NCBI RefSeq assembly: GCF_026012395.1
Contig: NZ_BRZA01000002.1
Span: 496,001 to 560,000 of the forward strand
Origin: Lysinibacillus piscis
GTDB lineage: Bacteria > Bacillota > Bacilli > Bacillales_A > Planococcaceae
DNA length: 64,000 nt
Direction: 5' to 3'
This document shows positions 52,811 to 61,989 of this stretch, in pieces. The notes beneath the pieces are model-generated. The model ran no database searches. It was not told the origin of the DNA and was given only the letters and a program-made list of their open reading frames with translations. The translations under genes were made by a program, and so were the position numbers. How positions within the stretch are numbered: the stretch's first letter is position 1; the number at the start of each line of letters is the position of its first letter.

Positions 52811-52888
52811 AGCCGTAGCATGTCCGTGCTACGGCTCCTGCCCTCTTACGAGTACCTAACAGCATTATAACACATAGGAGGGCAAACT
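52811..52888 (+). promoter_or_regulatory. structured leader that can hide the ribosome site of the late regulator
   Basis: A perfect 10-bp hairpin AGCCGTAGCA/TGCTACGGCT lies at 52811-52836. Right after it TGCCCTCT (52839-52846) is complementary to GGAGGGCA (52877-52884), the ribosome site of the next gene. The two could pair over a 30-base loop and reduce initiation. Confidence 0.5.
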
Positions 52889-53323
52889 ATGTTAAAAGAG
52901 CGAGTAACAGTTACCAGAGAAAACCTATTGCAGTGGATTGAGGATTATAGTTGGATGATTGAAACAATCGAGGAAGCAAGGCAGCCAGTAGCAAAAATTG
53001 ATAACAATAGTTATATTGGGGCAAAAACGGCTATGTACGGCATTGAGGCAACGCTACCAAAGGCAAGTGGTGGTACGAGTGATCCAGTCTTTATTGAAGT
53101 ACAGAGACGTGTATATTCAAGTAATAAAAGGATTCGTGAGTATGAAATAAAGGTTATCGAAGTACAAAAACGTATTCCATTTGTACATGGAGATAGAGAA
53201 ATTGAGGTGTTGCATAGACTTCTTAATGGTAGTAGTATGCGAGCTATTGGTAAGCATATGAAACTTTCTAGCACAACCATATTTAGAGTAAGAAACAATA
53301 TTTTGAATCAGATGGTGAAGTAG
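52889..53323 (+). CDS. ArpU/RinA-like phage late transcription regulator
   Basis: 144 residues. The C-terminal third has a sigma-region-4-like helix-turn-helix (LHRLLNGSSMRAIGKHMKLSSTTIFRVRNNIL). Size, coiled-coil middle and position just before the terminase fit ArpU/RinA-type activators of late genes. It likely turns on packaging and structural genes. Confidence 0.8.
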   Translation: MLKERVTVTRENLLQWIEDYSWMIETIEEARQPVAKIDNNSYIGAKTAMYGIEATLPKASGGTSDPVFIEVQRRVYSSNKRIREYEIKVIEVQKRIPFVHGDREIEVLHRLLNGSSMRAIGKHMKLSSTTIFRVRNNILNQMVK

Positions 53324-53345
53324 CCCCCAAAAGGCTACTTTTTTT
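53319..53345 (+). terminator. terminator after the late regulator
   Basis: AGTAGCC/GGCTACT stem followed by T7, overlapping the stop codon. Confidence 0.83.
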
Positions 53346-53408
53346 GTGGAATATTTAAAGTATAAAAGGTAGAATTTAACTACAGCAATCTCTTAAAAGG
53401 GGGAATAA

Positions 53409-53645
53409 ATGATGAGTAAGTATCGACCATTTTTTGATTATTTTAATAATAGAAATGATGAAACGATTAGATTAAGTTTCGATGATATAGAAAAAATATT
53501 ATCGACAGAGCTACCAGATTCAGCTACAAATCATGATGCTTGGTGGGCAAATGGTGGACATTATTATTCTAATTTTTGGTTAGATGCTGGTTATAAAGTG
53601 GATGAATTTGAATTAGGTGAGTATGTGATTTTTAAAAAAATGTAA
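53409..53645 (+). CDS. DUF7662-like small protein
   Basis: 78 residues from ATG 53409 behind AAAAGGGGGAATAA. YRPFFDYFNNRNDETIRLSF, IEKILSTELPDSATNHDAWWANGGH and WLDAGYKVDEFELG follow the pattern of a widespread small-domain family (called DUF7662 as far as I recall). Biochemical role unknown. It is an own unit between two terminators, like a cargo gene. Confidence 0.7.
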   Translation: MMSKYRPFFDYFNNRNDETIRLSFDDIEKILSTELPDSATNHDAWWANGGHYYSNFWLDAGYKVDEFELGEYVIFKKM

Positions 53646-54041
53646 CAAACGGAACAGATGTAACAAAAAGAACAAAAGTAACAAATGTAAAACATGTACG
53701 ATAGTTTGTGAATGAGAAAATAAAGTGTACACTGGGAGGGAGGACGGCGCGGTAAGGTTTTCCTCCCTTGGTATTTATCATTACTTAATTACAAAAGACA
53801 GACCAACCGACCACCGACCTGCGCAATTTAAACGTTGTGCGGAGAGGGGACAGCATGGGCGGCCCCATTTTTTTTAAAAGATTAGGTACTTCGGTTATAA
53901 CAAGTACAATAAAATCACTTATTTAATCCAAGTCACACTCTTTCGAGTTGTGGCTTTTATTATGGACAAAGCAACTAGCATAATGAGGTGATGCAGTAAT
54001 TACAAAACAAACAAATAGCTCGGAGGTGGTGTTGATGAATT
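53646..54041. other. GC-rich structured non-coding region before the terminase, candidate cos/pac
   Basis: About 395 bases without a gene. It contains short GTAACAAA-type repeats (53643-53690), a hairpin GGGAGGA../..TCCTCCC (53735-53757), the GC-rich 53800-53870 with CTGCGCAA..TTGTGCGG dyad, a terminator-like ATGGG/CCCAT plus T8 at 53855-53877, and another hairpin at 53930-53960. The position directly before terS is where packaging sites lie. Confidence 0.55.
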
Positions 54042-54806
54042 ATGGCTAGACCAAGAAATCCAAAGCGCGATGAAGCATTTCAAATGTGGCTTAAAAGCCA
54101 GGGGCAAATGATTTTGAAGGATATTGCAGCTCAATTGGATTTGTCTGATTCGCAAATTAGAAAATGGAAAAATCAAGACAGTTGGGATGAACATTTGAAA
54201 GGTAACGTTACCAAACCGAATAGTAATGTTACTAAACGCAGTAGAGGTGCTCCTGTAGGCAACAATAATGCAAAGGGTCATGGTGCACCTAAGCAAAACA
54301 CAAATGCAGTAAAACATGGATTCTATAGTCGTGTTATTCCAGTAGAATTGCAAGATTTATTTGCCGAAATTGAAGAAGGTATTTCTACAGCAGATATGTT
54401 ATGGGATCAAATTAAATTACAGTATATGGCTATCATGCGAGCGCAATCAATTATGTTTGTGGAGTCGAAAGATGAAATGATTAAAGAGCTCAAAAAGCGT
54501 AAAGATACGCAGTTTGGTAAGGAAATAGAGTATGAGTTTCAATTTGCCTGGGATCGGCAAGCTCAATTTTTAACAGCCCAAAGTCGAGCCATTAGCGAGC
54601 TACGAAACTTGATTGAGCAATTTGATTCAATCACTGATAAAACGGATGAGCGACGCTTAAAACTTGAACAGATGCAGTTGGAGATTGATAAAACAAAAAT
54701 TGCTATTCAAAAAGAAAATGGACCAGAAGAAGAAACAGAAGATGACGGCTTTATGGAAGCTTTAGGAGCAACAGCTAAAGAAGTGTGGGCTGATGACGAT
54801 GCTTAA
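54042..54806 (+). CDS. terS: terminase small subunit
   Basis: 254 residues. N-terminal RPRNPKRDEAFQMW with an HTH (LKDIAAQLDLSDSQIRKWKNQDSWDE), then RGAPVGNNNAKGHGAPKQNTNAVKHGFYS, the PBSX-type signature. It recognises the packaging site. ATG 54042 lies 14 bases beyond GGAGGTGG, a slightly long spacing. It overlaps terL by 14 bases. Confidence 0.92.
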   Translation: MARPRNPKRDEAFQMWLKSQGQMILKDIAAQLDLSDSQIRKWKNQDSWDEHLKGNVTKPNSNVTKRSRGAPVGNNNAKGHGAPKQNTNAVKHGFYSRVIPVELQDLFAEIEEGISTADMLWDQIKLQYMAIMRAQSIMFVESKDEMIKELKKRKDTQFGKEIEYEFQFAWDRQAQFLTAQSRAISELRNLIEQFDSITDKTDERRLKLEQMQLEIDKTKIAIQKENGPEEETEDDGFMEALGATAKEVWADDDA

Positions 54807-56091
54807 AAAGATTAAAGCAGCCATTTTCAAATTCAGTCCGTTTTCACTAAAACAAAAAAAGGTTTTAACCTGGTGGCATAAAGATTCGCCAGTTAAGGAT
54901 AAGGATGGCATCATAGCCGACGGTTCTATCCGTTCAGGTAAAACAGTATCCATGTCATTATCGTTCGTCATGTGGGCGATGGAGAGCTTTGATAGCCAAA
55001 ACTTCGGATTGTGTGGAAAGACTATTGGCTCTTTTCGACGCAATGTAGTATTTTGGCTGAAATTAATGCTCAAAGCACGTGGGTATCAAGTAAAAGATCA
55101 TCGTGCTGACAATTTGCTGATTATCTCAAAAGGCAATAAGGTTAACTATTTCTATATTTTTGGTGGTAAAGACGAACGCTCGCAGGACTTGATACAAGGT
55201 ATCACGTTAGCTGGCGTCTTTTTTGATGAAGCTGCACTTATGCCCGAATCATTTGTTAACCAAGCTACAGGGCGCTGTTCTGTGAATGGTTCTAAATATT
55301 GGTTCAACTGCAACCCAGAAGGACCATACCATTGGTTCAAAATCAACTGGATTGACAAGGTAAAAGAGAAAAATTTAATCCATCTACATTTCACGATGGA
55401 TGATAATCTTTCATTAGCTGAATCTGTTAAAGAGCGTTATAAGCGTATGTATGTTGGTGTTTTCTATAAACGCTACATTTTGGGTTTGTGGGTGCTTGCT
55501 GAAGGTATTATTTACGACATGTTCGACATAGACAAGCATAGTGTTAAAACAATTGAACGTGCATACACAAAATATTATGTCAGTGTCGATTACGGCACGC
55601 AGAACCCTACAACGTTTGGTTTGTGGGGTCTTTTTAATGGTGTTTGGTACAAGGTCAAAGAATATCACTACGATGGACGTAAGACGAGCAAACAGAAAAC
55701 AGACCAAGAATATGTAAGCGATATGAAGGAGTTTTTAGGCACTATTAAACCAAGTGCAATTATTGTTGACCCTTCTGCTGCATCATTCATAGCTGCTTTA
55801 AAACAGGCTAGATATAACGTGATACAAGCAAAGAATGAAGTGTTAGACGGCATACGTAACCTTGCATCTGCGCTCATTGAAGGCAAGATATTATATAACG
55901 ATGTGTGTGAAGAAACGTTTCGTGAGTTTTCATCCTATATATGGGACCCGAAAGCTGCTGAACGCGGGGAAGATAAGCCAATTAAACAAAACGACCATCA
56001 ATTAGATGGAGATAGATATTTCGTTAATACGATTTTAGTAGGTCAAGTAAAACTAAAAGTAAACAAAAAATCAGTTTTAGGATTGAGGTGA
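54793..56091 (+). CDS. terL: terminase large subunit, PBSX family
   Basis: 432 residues. The N-terminal ATPase has Walker A GSIRSGKT and Walker B AGVFFDEAALMP; the C-terminal nuclease has VSVDYGTQNPTTFGLWG and IIVDPSAASFI, with D in HQLDGDRYF. It drives DNA into the procapsid and cuts it. Either ATG 54793 or ATG 54799 may be used. Confidence 0.95.
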   Translation: MTMLKKIKAAIFKFSPFSLKQKKVLTWWHKDSPVKDKDGIIADGSIRSGKTVSMSLSFVMWAMESFDSQNFGLCGKTIGSFRRNVVFWLKLMLKARGYQVKDHRADNLLIISKGNKVNYFYIFGGKDERSQDLIQGITLAGVFFDEAALMPESFVNQATGRCSVNGSKYWFNCNPEGPYHWFKINWIDKVKEKNLIHLHFTMDDNLSLAESVKERYKRMYVGVFYKRYILGLWVLAEGIIYDMFDIDKHSVKTIERAYTKYYVSVDYGTQNPTTFGLWGLFNGVWYKVKEYHYDGRKTSKQKTDQEYVSDMKEFLGTIKPSAIIVDPSAASFIAALKQARYNVIQAKNEVLDGIRNLASALIEGKILYNDVCEETFREFSSYIWDPKAAERGEDKPIKQNDHQLDGDRYFVNTILVGQVKLKVNKKSVLGLR

Positions 56092-56095
56092 TGAA

Positions 56096-57490
56096 ATGGC
56101 AATTATTCGTGATAGGAGCTTAGTTGAGGATATTAACAATATTCCAATTCCCTTACTTGTCAGTTGTATCGCAGAGCATCAAACAAGTATAGGTCGATTA
56201 AATAATCTTGAAAATTATTACAAAGGAGAGCACGTTATTTTAGCGCGGGAACTCTCCGGTGACGAAATGGGTCTGCCTAATAATAAAATAGTGGCGAATC
56301 ACGCAAAGTATATTACGGATATTGCAACAGGGTATACGTTTGGTAAGCCGATTAAGTATGAGGGTGAACAAATTGAATCTATTTCAGCAGCCTATAAAGA
56401 AATCGATATCGTTTCTCATGACCAAGAACTGTCAAAAGACTTATCTATTTTTGGGATAGGGTTAGAGCTCCATTTTATGTCGAGTGATGAAGTACCAATT
56501 CCCAAAGTAACAGTGATTGACCCACGACAGATATTCCTAGTCGTTGACGATACGGTCGAATATAAATCGATGTTTGCAGTTCATTACTATGAAAAACGAG
56601 ATATAGACAACAAAGAAATTGGCTGGAATATCAATGTTTATTCGGCAACATCAATTGTCAAATATTTCACGGAAAAAATCGATGCTGAAGAATATGAGTT
56701 GATAGAAACGCTACCTCATTATTATCAAAGTGTACCAGTCGTTGAATTTTGGAACAATGAAGAACAGCAAGGAGATTTTGAACAACAGATAAGTTTAATC
56801 GATGCATATAATTTACTGCAATCTGACCGTATCAATGACAAGGAACAGCTTGTTGACGCTCTTTTAAAATTAATAGGTGTATCACTTGGAGATACCGAAA
56901 AGGAACAGTCAGAAACAGCACGGATGATCAAAAAGCATAAAATTATTGAACTACCAGTTGGTGCTGATGCAGGATGGCTTACAAAGGGGCTGAACGAAAC
57001 AGAAGTTGAAGTGTTGAAAAATGCTATTAAAAAGGATATCCATGAATTTTCCATGGTGCCGAATTTAACGGATGAAAACTTTGCTTCTAATGCTTCGGGG
57101 GTTGCTATGAAGTACAAGTTATTCGGATTAGAGCAATTGGCTGTGATCAAAGAGCGCTACTTCGTGCAAGGATTACGTGAACGATTAAAGTTATTTGCAA
57201 ACATCCTCACTGTAAAAGCGCAGGCTGTTAATATATCAAACGTAGAGATTACTATGATTCGAAATCTGCCAGAAAATGAGTTGACAATTCAGGATATCGT
57301 TTCCCTTATTGGTTTAGTGAGTAGTGAAACACTTCTTTCTTTGCTGCCGTTTGTAGAATCATCGGAGGATGAACAGAAGAAGGTTCAAAAAGAGCTAGAG
57401 GAGAGGATGAAACGTGAACAGCGTTCATTTGGATTCCCTACAGACTCACCCGAGGACGTGACAGACGATGACGCTGAAATCGAGAAGTAA
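56096..57490 (+). CDS. portal protein, SPP1 gp6-like
   Basis: 464 residues. It forms the dodecameric DNA channel at one capsid vertex. Family features: YYKGEHVILARELSGDEMGLPNNKIVANHAKYITD near the N-terminus and the long central helix region; acidic C-terminal tail (DSPEDVTDDDAEIEK). GAGGTGATGAA precedes ATG 56096. It overlaps the next gene by 23 bases. Confidence 0.93.
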   Translation: MAIIRDRSLVEDINNIPIPLLVSCIAEHQTSIGRLNNLENYYKGEHVILARELSGDEMGLPNNKIVANHAKYITDIATGYTFGKPIKYEGEQIESISAAYKEIDIVSHDQELSKDLSIFGIGLELHFMSSDEVPIPKVTVIDPRQIFLVVDDTVEYKSMFAVHYYEKRDIDNKEIGWNINVYSATSIVKYFTEKIDAEEYELIETLPHYYQSVPVVEFWNNEEQQGDFEQQISLIDAYNLLQSDRINDKEQLVDALLKLIGVSLGDTEKEQSETARMIKKHKIIELPVGADAGWLTKGLNETEVEVLKNAIKKDIHEFSMVPNLTDENFASNASGVAMKYKLFGLEQLAVIKERYFVQGLRERLKLFANILTVKAQAVNISNVEITMIRNLPENELTIQDIVSLIGLVSSETLLSLLPFVESSEDEQKKVQKELEERMKREQRSFGFPTDSPEDVTDDDAEIEK

Positions 57491-59063
57491 CGCCTACTGG
57501 GATAAGCGAGCAATGGAGCGCATGGATAAATACCATCACTCAGCTGATTCTACTGTTAAGACAGTAACCAGTGCTTATGACAAGGCACAGCAGGATATTA
57601 ATGCTGAAACTCAAAAGATATTTGATAAGTTTGCTAAGGATGGCGATCTCTCAGCGACAGAAGCTCGACAGATATTAAATGAGCCCATCTCACGAAAAGA
57701 ATGGAACGCCACTAAACGAAAGATAGATAAAGTACAAGATCCAGCTATTAAACGTCAACTGTTAAATCGATTAAATGCTCCTGCTTATGTGGCACGTATT
57801 ACCCGTTTAGAGGCGCTGAAAGAAAATATATACCTACAGTCAAAAATAATCGCTGACGCCGAAATAAAGGCTACTACAGCAGGCTGTGCAAGCACCATAA
57901 ATGACGCCTATTATCGTACTATGTTTGATATCCAACAAGGTCTAGGGGTTGGCTTTGAATTTGCCGCCATGCCAGCAAGTACAGTCGAATCCATCCTAAA
58001 AAATCCGTGGAGTGGTGAACATTTCAGTCAACGTGTCTGGAGTAATACTGATGTACTAGCTTCGCAAATAACGGAGGTAATCACAGCAGGATTCATGGCA
58101 GGTACAGGCACTGCTAAAATGGCACGTGAACTGTCTGAACGAATGAATGTGGGTAAACATGCGGCCAATCGTTTAATTCGCACTGAAACAACCTATATGG
58201 CGAATGCTGCTGAAATGGAGAGTTATATCGAGGCAGAAATAGACGAATATATCTTTCGGGCTGTATTAGATAAAAGAACATCTACCATTTGCCAAAAGCA
58301 AGATGGTGAAATTTATAAGGTAAAGGATGCAAAGCCTGGTGTTAACATGCCTCCGATGCATGTTTTTTGCCGTTCAACCACTCGAGCATATTTCGGTCCT
58401 AAAACACTTGAGGGTGTACAACGGAGAGCTAGAGACCCTGTTACAGGTGAAGTAGAACTGATACCTGCTAGCATGAATTATGCCCAATGGCGAAAAAGTT
58501 TAGATAAAAAACATGGTACTAATCGGGTAGTTATTATAGAAACCCAGCTTGCAAATAAAGCAGCTGATAAAATACAATATGAGAAATATAAACTGGTTTA
58601 TGGTAAGGAATTAGGAGCTAAAAGCTTTACCAAGTTTCAGAATTTGAAGTACAATGAAAGAAAGACTTGGGAGGATTTAAAGAGTAGAAAACAGCAGGTT
58701 TTAAACTCTTTAGACTACAGAAAGACGTTCAATGGCAAGTTTAGTGATAAAGAAGTACGGCAATGGTACATCGCACATGATAAGGATATCATTAATAAGA
58801 TTGACGGAAGCAAACCTTTGAAGAACCAAGCCGAACAAGCACACGCTATGAGGAACCGATATCGTACAGAAGCACGGTTAATGATGAATAATAGAGAAGC
58901 TGCAGAAGCTTTGAACGAAAGTAATCCGAATATCGAATTTGAAGATCTAGTTATAAGTAAAATGGAGCGCAAAGGATTGACCAAAGAGCAGGCTTATCAA
59001 GATATTATTGACACAGCTGGTAAGACAAATAAAAAAGTAAATAAAAAATTAGGACTGGAGTGA
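57468..59063 (+). CDS. MuF/SPP1 gp7-like minor head protein with C-terminal extension
   Basis: 531 residues. Residues 1-340 are an SPP1 gp7/MuF core ending in RAVLDKRTSTICQKQDGE and MPPMHVFCRSTTRAYF, the classic MuF motif with conserved C and H. Residues about 370-531 are an extra, lysine-rich helical domain (AHAMRNRYRTEARLMMNNRE). In MuF proteins such tails are often polymorphic toxin or effector domains; whether this one is a toxin cannot be told. It overlaps the small gene behind it. Confidence 0.9.
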   Translation: MTLKSRSNAYWDKRAMERMDKYHHSADSTVKTVTSAYDKAQQDINAETQKIFDKFAKDGDLSATEARQILNEPISRKEWNATKRKIDKVQDPAIKRQLLNRLNAPAYVARITRLEALKENIYLQSKIIADAEIKATTAGCASTINDAYYRTMFDIQQGLGVGFEFAAMPASTVESILKNPWSGEHFSQRVWSNTDVLASQITEVITAGFMAGTGTAKMARELSERMNVGKHAANRLIRTETTYMANAAEMESYIEAEIDEYIFRAVLDKRTSTICQKQDGEIYKVKDAKPGVNMPPMHVFCRSTTRAYFGPKTLEGVQRRARDPVTGEVELIPASMNYAQWRKSLDKKHGTNRVVIIETQLANKAADKIQYEKYKLVYGKELGAKSFTKFQNLKYNERKTWEDLKSRKQQVLNSLDYRKTFNGKFSDKEVRQWYIAHDKDIINKIDGSKPLKNQAEQAHAMRNRYRTEARLMMNNREAAEALNESNPNIEFEDLVISKMERKGLTKEQAYQDIIDTAGKTNKKVNKKLGLE

Positions 59064-59068
59064 TTAAA

Positions 59069-59302
59069 GTGTTTGAATACAATATTTGCAATCAACCGGA
59101 TGAAGAAATCTTTGTAAAACAGTGTTCGGCTTTAGAGAAACACCTTCCAGAACTACGTAAGAAAGATTTATTGACCGATGTGGATAATAGTAAAATTCAA
59201 TCCTATAATTTGAAAGGATCGATTATAAAAGTTTATAACGATTACGTTATCGGTGCGGTTTATATTAAGTCGGAAATTGATATAGAGCCCTTCTTTAATT
59301 AA
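59069..59302 (+). CDS. small protein after MuF, possible immunity partner
   Basis: 77 residues from GTG 59069 (GGAG eight bases before); GTG 59060 would overlap the MuF stop. Acidic, alpha/beta (FNYNIC-like start, ending IEPFFN). No family recognised. Immediate coupling to a MuF with an extra C-terminal domain suggests an immunity role by analogy only. A terminator-like stem follows. Confidence 0.62.
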   Translation: MFEYNICNQPDEEIFVKQCSALEKHLPELRKKDLLTDVDNSKIQSYNLKGSIIKVYNDYVIGAVYIKSEIDIEPFFN

Positions 59303-59339
59303 GCACTTTCTGCCTTGTCAGGTTTAGAGAGTGCTTTTA
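59301..59339 (+). terminator. weak terminator inside the head operon
   Basis: AAGCACT (59301-59307) / AGTGCTT (59330-59336) then TTT. It may reduce read-through and mark the MuF-plus-small-gene pair as a separate module. Confidence 0.55.
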
Positions 59340-59362
59340 TTACGCCTAAAGGAGATAAATAT

Positions 59363-59605
59363 ATGGCAAAAATTACACGAATTAGCACGCCACAAGCCCA
59401 AATTGTTGATGTGATTGAACAGATTCTTGATTTAGCTAAAAAAGGTGAAATTAAAAACATCACTTTAGCTGCAGAACATTCAACAAATGGCGAGGTCTTA
59501 ACAGGATATGCCAATGCAGATGTAAACGAACGCCAGTATTTAATGTCTCACATTCAAAGTGACATAACGATGGCTATAGTTGCAGCGAATATTGAAGAAG
59601 TTTAA
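59363..59605 (+). CDS. small prophage head-region protein
   Basis: 80 residues from ATG 59363 behind AAAGGAGATAAATAT. Helical, with VDVIEQILDLAKKGEIKNIT. It resembles small helical proteins common between MuF and scaffold genes. Unknown role. Confidence 0.65.
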   Translation: MAKITRISTPQAQIVDVIEQILDLAKKGEIKNITLAAEHSTNGEVLTGYANADVNERQYLMSHIQSDITMAIVAANIEEV

Positions 59606-59702
59606 GTCGTAGTGATACGGCTTTTTATTATGTCCAAAACGTGCCGAAGACTCTAAAAGCAGCATGGAAATAGCCGACGGGCGTTAAACGGTGGAGGTAA
59701 TT

Positions 59703-60410
59703 ATGAAATTTATTCAGATGTTTATTTTGTTTGTCAAGATTTTATTTTCAAAACCTAAACAAGCTGTTAAAGCGTTTGAGCCTTTAAAACTTGATTTGCA
59801 ATTCTTTGCAGACGGTGACGATGAAGGTACTGACGATGATGATTCTGGAGAGAGTGATGGAGACAAAGATAAAAAGGTCGAATTTACTCCAGAACAACAG
59901 GCGGAGATTACCCGCATTTTAGGAGAGCGTTTAGGTAAGGCACATAAAAAATGGGAAAAAGATTACCAAGATAAACTAGAGGAAGCGAAAACGGAAGCTG
60001 AAAAGCTGGCGAAAATGAACGCCGAGCAAAAGGCTGAGCATGAACGTCAGAAGCGTGAAAATGAATTGTTGAAGCGAGAAGGTGAAATTACTCGCCGTGA
60101 ACTCCGTGCTGCAGCGTTAGAAACTCTTGCTGAAAAAGGTTTACCAAAAACGCTAGCAGATATCCTTGTCTATTCTAGCGCTGAGGCTACTAATGCAAGT
60201 CTAGATGCTGTTGAAACTGCATTCCGCACAGCAGTGGAAGCAGGTGTTAATGAACGTCTGCGTAGCGATCCTCCAGGCGGAGGAGGTGCTAAAGGCGGAG
60301 GTGAAAAGAATCCTTGGAAGAAAGGTCCTGACTTCAACCTTACTGAACAAGGTCGCATTTTAAAAGAAAATCCAGACTTAGCGAAGCAACTTATTGCAGC
60401 TGCTAAGTAA
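59703..60410 (+). CDS. capsid scaffolding protein (DUF4355-like)
   Basis: 235 residues from ATG 59703 (GGTGGAGGTAATT). N-terminal segment ends LKLDLQFFAD, then an acidic stretch (GDDEGTDDDDSGESDGD), a long charged coiled coil (about 60-140), and a Gly-rich linker and C-terminus that typically binds the capsid. It guides procapsid assembly and leaves before maturation. Confidence 0.87.
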   Translation: MKFIQMFILFVKILFSKPKQAVKAFEPLKLDLQFFADGDDEGTDDDDSGESDGDKDKKVEFTPEQQAEITRILGERLGKAHKKWEKDYQDKLEEAKTEAEKLAKMNAEQKAEHERQKRENELLKREGEITRRELRAAALETLAEKGLPKTLADILVYSSAEATNASLDAVETAFRTAVEAGVNERLRSDPPGGGGAKGGGEKNPWKKGPDFNLTEQGRILKENPDLAKQLIAAAK

Positions 60411-60432
60411 TAAAAAGGAGAAGTGGTTCAAT

Positions 60433-61425
60433 ATGAGTAAACTATTAGTAAAATTAGATATTCAATTCTTTGCTAAAACAAAAATTAGTGATGTCATCGT
60501 TCCAGAGGTGTTTAACCCGTATGTTATTCAACGTTCTATGGAATTATCTGCGTTGCAGGCATCTGGCATCATTTCTAATAACCCTGAATTAGATAAGTTA
60601 GCACAGGGAGGCGGAAAACTCATCAATATGCCGTATTGGGAAGATCTTGATGGCGACGATGAAGTATTGTCTGATGATAATGCATTAACACCAGGTAAGA
60701 TTACAGCTGGACAAGATGTTGCGGCGTTATTCCTACGAGGAAAGGCATGGAGTTCGAATGACTTAGCGCATGTTTTAGCAGGTTCCGACCCTATGGCGGC
60801 TATCGGTGATTTAGTTGCTACTTATTGGGCACGTCGCCGACAAGCGTTGTTATTCGCTATGCTGAAAGGTGTATTTGCAGCGCCAACAATGGCTGACAAT
60901 ACACATGATATTTCATCTTTAGCAGGTGACAAAGCTCTTTTATCTGGTTCTACTTTCCTTGATGCCAAACAAAAGCTAGGGGATGCATCAAGCCTTCTTA
61001 CAGCTATTTCGATGCATAGTGCTTCATACACACATTTGCAAAAGCAAAATCTCATTGAATTCATTCCTGATTCGGAAGGGAAAGTACAAATTCCTACTTA
61101 CATGGGGCGACGAGTAATTGTTGATGACGGACATCCAGTAAATGCAGGTGTTTATACATCATACTTGTTCGGTGAAGGTGCTATTGGTTTAGGAAATGGA
61201 TTCCATCCCGAAGCAGTTGAAACTGATCGTGATTCTCTCGCGGGGGATGATATCTTGATTAATCGTCAGGCATTTGTGTTGCATCCACGTGGTGTAGCAT
61301 TTAAAAATGCAACTGTTACTGGTCCAACACCATCAAATGCAGAAGTCGCTCTTGTGGCTAATTGGGAGCGTGTGTATGAACCTAAAGCAATTCGTATCGT
61401 GAAATTTAATTATAAATTGGAGTAA
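60433..61425 (+). CDS. major capsid protein
   Basis: 330 residues from ATG 60433; the earlier frame start at 60394 lies inside the scaffold gene. Begins LVKLDIQFFAK. Conserved YWEDLDGDDEVLSDDN and AALFLRGKAWSSNDLAH followed by a C-terminal HK97/P22-type coat pattern. Immediately followed by a terminator, as is usual for the most abundant protein. Confidence 0.92.
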   Translation: MSKLLVKLDIQFFAKTKISDVIVPEVFNPYVIQRSMELSALQASGIISNNPELDKLAQGGGKLINMPYWEDLDGDDEVLSDDNALTPGKITAGQDVAALFLRGKAWSSNDLAHVLAGSDPMAAIGDLVATYWARRRQALLFAMLKGVFAAPTMADNTHDISSLAGDKALLSGSTFLDAKQKLGDASSLLTAISMHSASYTHLQKQNLIEFIPDSEGKVQIPTYMGRRVIVDDGHPVNAGVYTSYLFGEGAIGLGNGFHPEAVETDRDSLAGDDILINRQAFVLHPRGVAFKNATVTGPTPSNAEVALVANWERVYEPKAIRIVKFNYKLE

Positions 61426-61450
61426 GAGAGGCCGACAACCTCTCTTTTTA
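61425..61450 (+). terminator. terminator after the major capsid gene
   Basis: AGAGAGG/CCTCTCT stem followed by T5; starts at the last base of the stop codon. Confidence 0.83.
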
Positions 61451-61475
61451 TAATCCCAAGGAAAGGATGATAACA

Positions 61476-61661
61476 TTGTCAGCAACAGCATTCCAACGCA
61501 GGCGCAGAGAATTAGCAGCAAAAGCAGCCCTTGAAAAAGAGAAAAAACAAAGCGATGAATTAAGTCAATTACGTGAACGTGCTCAACAGTTAGGAATTGA
61601 AAATGCGTCTAAATTAGGTGCGAAAAAGCTAAAAGAATTGATTACTGAGCAAGAGGAGTGA
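61476..61661 (+). CDS. small helical head-region protein
   Basis: 61 residues from TTG 61476, because ATG 61467 lies inside the AAGGAAAGG site. Very charged helix (RRRRELAAKAALEKEKKQ) with a C-terminal SAP-like end (AQQLGIENASKLGAKKLKEL), which may bind DNA. Confidence 0.68.
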   Translation: MSATAFQRRRRELAAKAALEKEKKQSDELSQLRERAQQLGIENASKLGAKKLKELITEQEE

Positions 61662-61665
61662 GGAG

Positions 61666-61989
61666 ATGTCTCAAACTCAATTAGATAAATTGAAAATGAC
61701 CTTGGGAATAAGTGACGATACCAAAGATGCAGAGCTTCAACTTATTTTAGATGATGTTCAAGATGACATTTTAACTTGGACTAATCGTGCCGAACTGCCG
61801 AAATTATTAGAGTCAACCATCCGTCAAATTGCTGTTATTCGTTACAACATGCAAGGGGTTGAGGGGCAGACATCCCACTCAGAGGGTGGCATTAGCCGTT
61901 CCTTTGATGTTTTACCACAGTCCATACAAAATATCATTATCCAAGCTAGATTGCTAAAGGCGACACGCTATGCGGCTAAGACAACGTGA
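61666..61989 (+). CDS. head-tail connector protein
   Basis: 107 residues, helical, of the phage gp6/gp15-like connector type (LDKLKMTLGISDDTKDAELQ, ILTWTNRAEL). It sits under the portal. GAGGAG precedes ATG 61666. Overlaps the next gene by 20 bases. Confidence 0.82.
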   Translation: MSQTQLDKLKMTLGISDDTKDAELQLILDDVQDDILTWTNRAELPKLLESTIRQIAVIRYNMQGVEGQTSHSEGGISRSFDVLPQSIQNIIIQARLLKATRYAAKTT

